From contig VBCZ01000354.1 of NCBI GenBank assembly GCA_005889025.1, positions 1 through 7,267 of the forward strand: DNA of 7,267 bases, read 5' to 3'. Under the pieces are notes generated by a model. It saw only the letters and a program-made list of their open reading frames with translations, made no database searches and was not told the origin of the DNA. This document shows, piece by piece, positions 6,926-7,267 of this stretch. The translations under genes were made by a program, and so were the position numbers. Source of the stretch: Betaproteobacteria bacterium (GTDB taxonomy: Bacteria; Pseudomonadota; Gammaproteobacteria; Burkholderiales; Casimicrobiaceae). Each line of letters opens with the position of its first letter. Position 1 is the stretch's first letter.

Positions 6926-7267
6926 CTACGACCCGTGGTGCCAGCCTTTCGGTATCGACGAGAGCAACTTCTTGGTGTACGGCTGCCTCGGGTGCAGATA
7001 GATGTCGTCGGAATTGGCGATCTCGACGATCTCGCCCTGGTTCATCACCATGATTTCGTCTGAGATGTATTTCACCACGGCGAGATCGTGCGAGATGAAA
7101 ATGTAGGACAGGTGAAACTCGTCCTGCAGATCCTGCAGCAGATTGAGCACCTGCGCATGCACCGAGACGTCGAGCGCTGATACCGACTCGTCGCAGATGA
7201 GGATGTCGGGTTTGAGCGTGAGACACCGCGCGATGGCGATGCGCTGGCGCTGCCCGCCGGAAAATTC
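6926..7267 (-). CDS. Oligopeptide/dipeptide-type ABC transporter ATPase, C-terminal part
   Basis: The frame is open from the window edge (7267) to a TAG at 6926-6928 and gives the last 113 residues of an ABC ATPase that energises import across the inner membrane. Visible in order are the signature SGGQRQR (3-9), Walker B with D-loop ILICDESVSALD (22-33), the H-loop FISHDLAVV, and the peptide-transporter C-terminal segment HPRQPYTKKLLSSIP. ICDESVSALDVS followed by AQVLNLLQDLQ is closest in style to the OppF/DppF subunits. Walker A and the Q-loop lie outside the window. The GTG at 7162-7160 is an internal Val codon, not a start, since the signature motif is upstream of it in frame. The protein ends eight residues after LSSIP, without the Cys-containing tail usual in OppF and DppF. 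It could also be the second half of a tandem ATPase such as YejF. Confidence 0.93.
   Translation of the reverse strand, partial: EFSGGQRQRIAIARCLTLKPDILICDESVSALDVSVHAQVLNLLQDLQDEFHLSYIFISHDLAVVKYISDEIMVMNQGEIVEIANSDDIYLHPRQPYTKKLLSSIPKGWHHGS

Overview
The window is high-GC DNA that reads like a gammaproteobacterial chromosome, probably Xanthomonadales or Steroidobacter-like. This is an inference from the style of the TonB-dependent receptor and from compact, coupled genes; no rRNA or marker gene fixes the taxon. I see no mobile element, tRNA, rRNA or CRISPR array.

Layout. Positions 1-30 hold a strong Rho-independent terminator for the minus strand. It closes a 985-residue TonB-dependent outer-membrane receptor (59-3016, minus) that has a signal peptide, a plug, a barrel and a C-terminal Phe. 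A 485-bp divergent intergenic region follows (3017-3501), with a plausible sigma70 promoter for the receptor and a cluster of small dyads. On the plus strand come a GNAT acetyltransferase of the spermidine/spermine (SSAT) type (3502-4017), a perfect 15-bp inverted repeat (4026-4068), and a two-gene operon. The operon encodes a TldD-family metallopeptidase with an HExxxH site (4095-5531) and a TldE/PmbA-like partner without that motif (5531-6868). These two genes share one base in a TGATG stop/start overlap. At the right edge, convergent on the minus strand, is the C-terminal part of an oligopeptide/dipeptide-type ABC ATPase (6926 to the window end).

How the genes may work together. The TldD/TldE pair almost certainly forms a cytoplasmic heteromeric peptidase that trims peptides or unfolded polypeptides. 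A peptide-type ABC ATPase and a TonB receptor of unknown substrate lie on either side, so a peptide uptake and degradation neighbourhood is possible. However, three separate transcription directions or units are involved, so this is only a hypothesis. The window otherwise looks ordinary. The points most worth checking are the five cysteine pairs in the receptor, the divergent TldD subtype, the inverted repeat in front of it, and the short C-terminus of the ABC ATPase.
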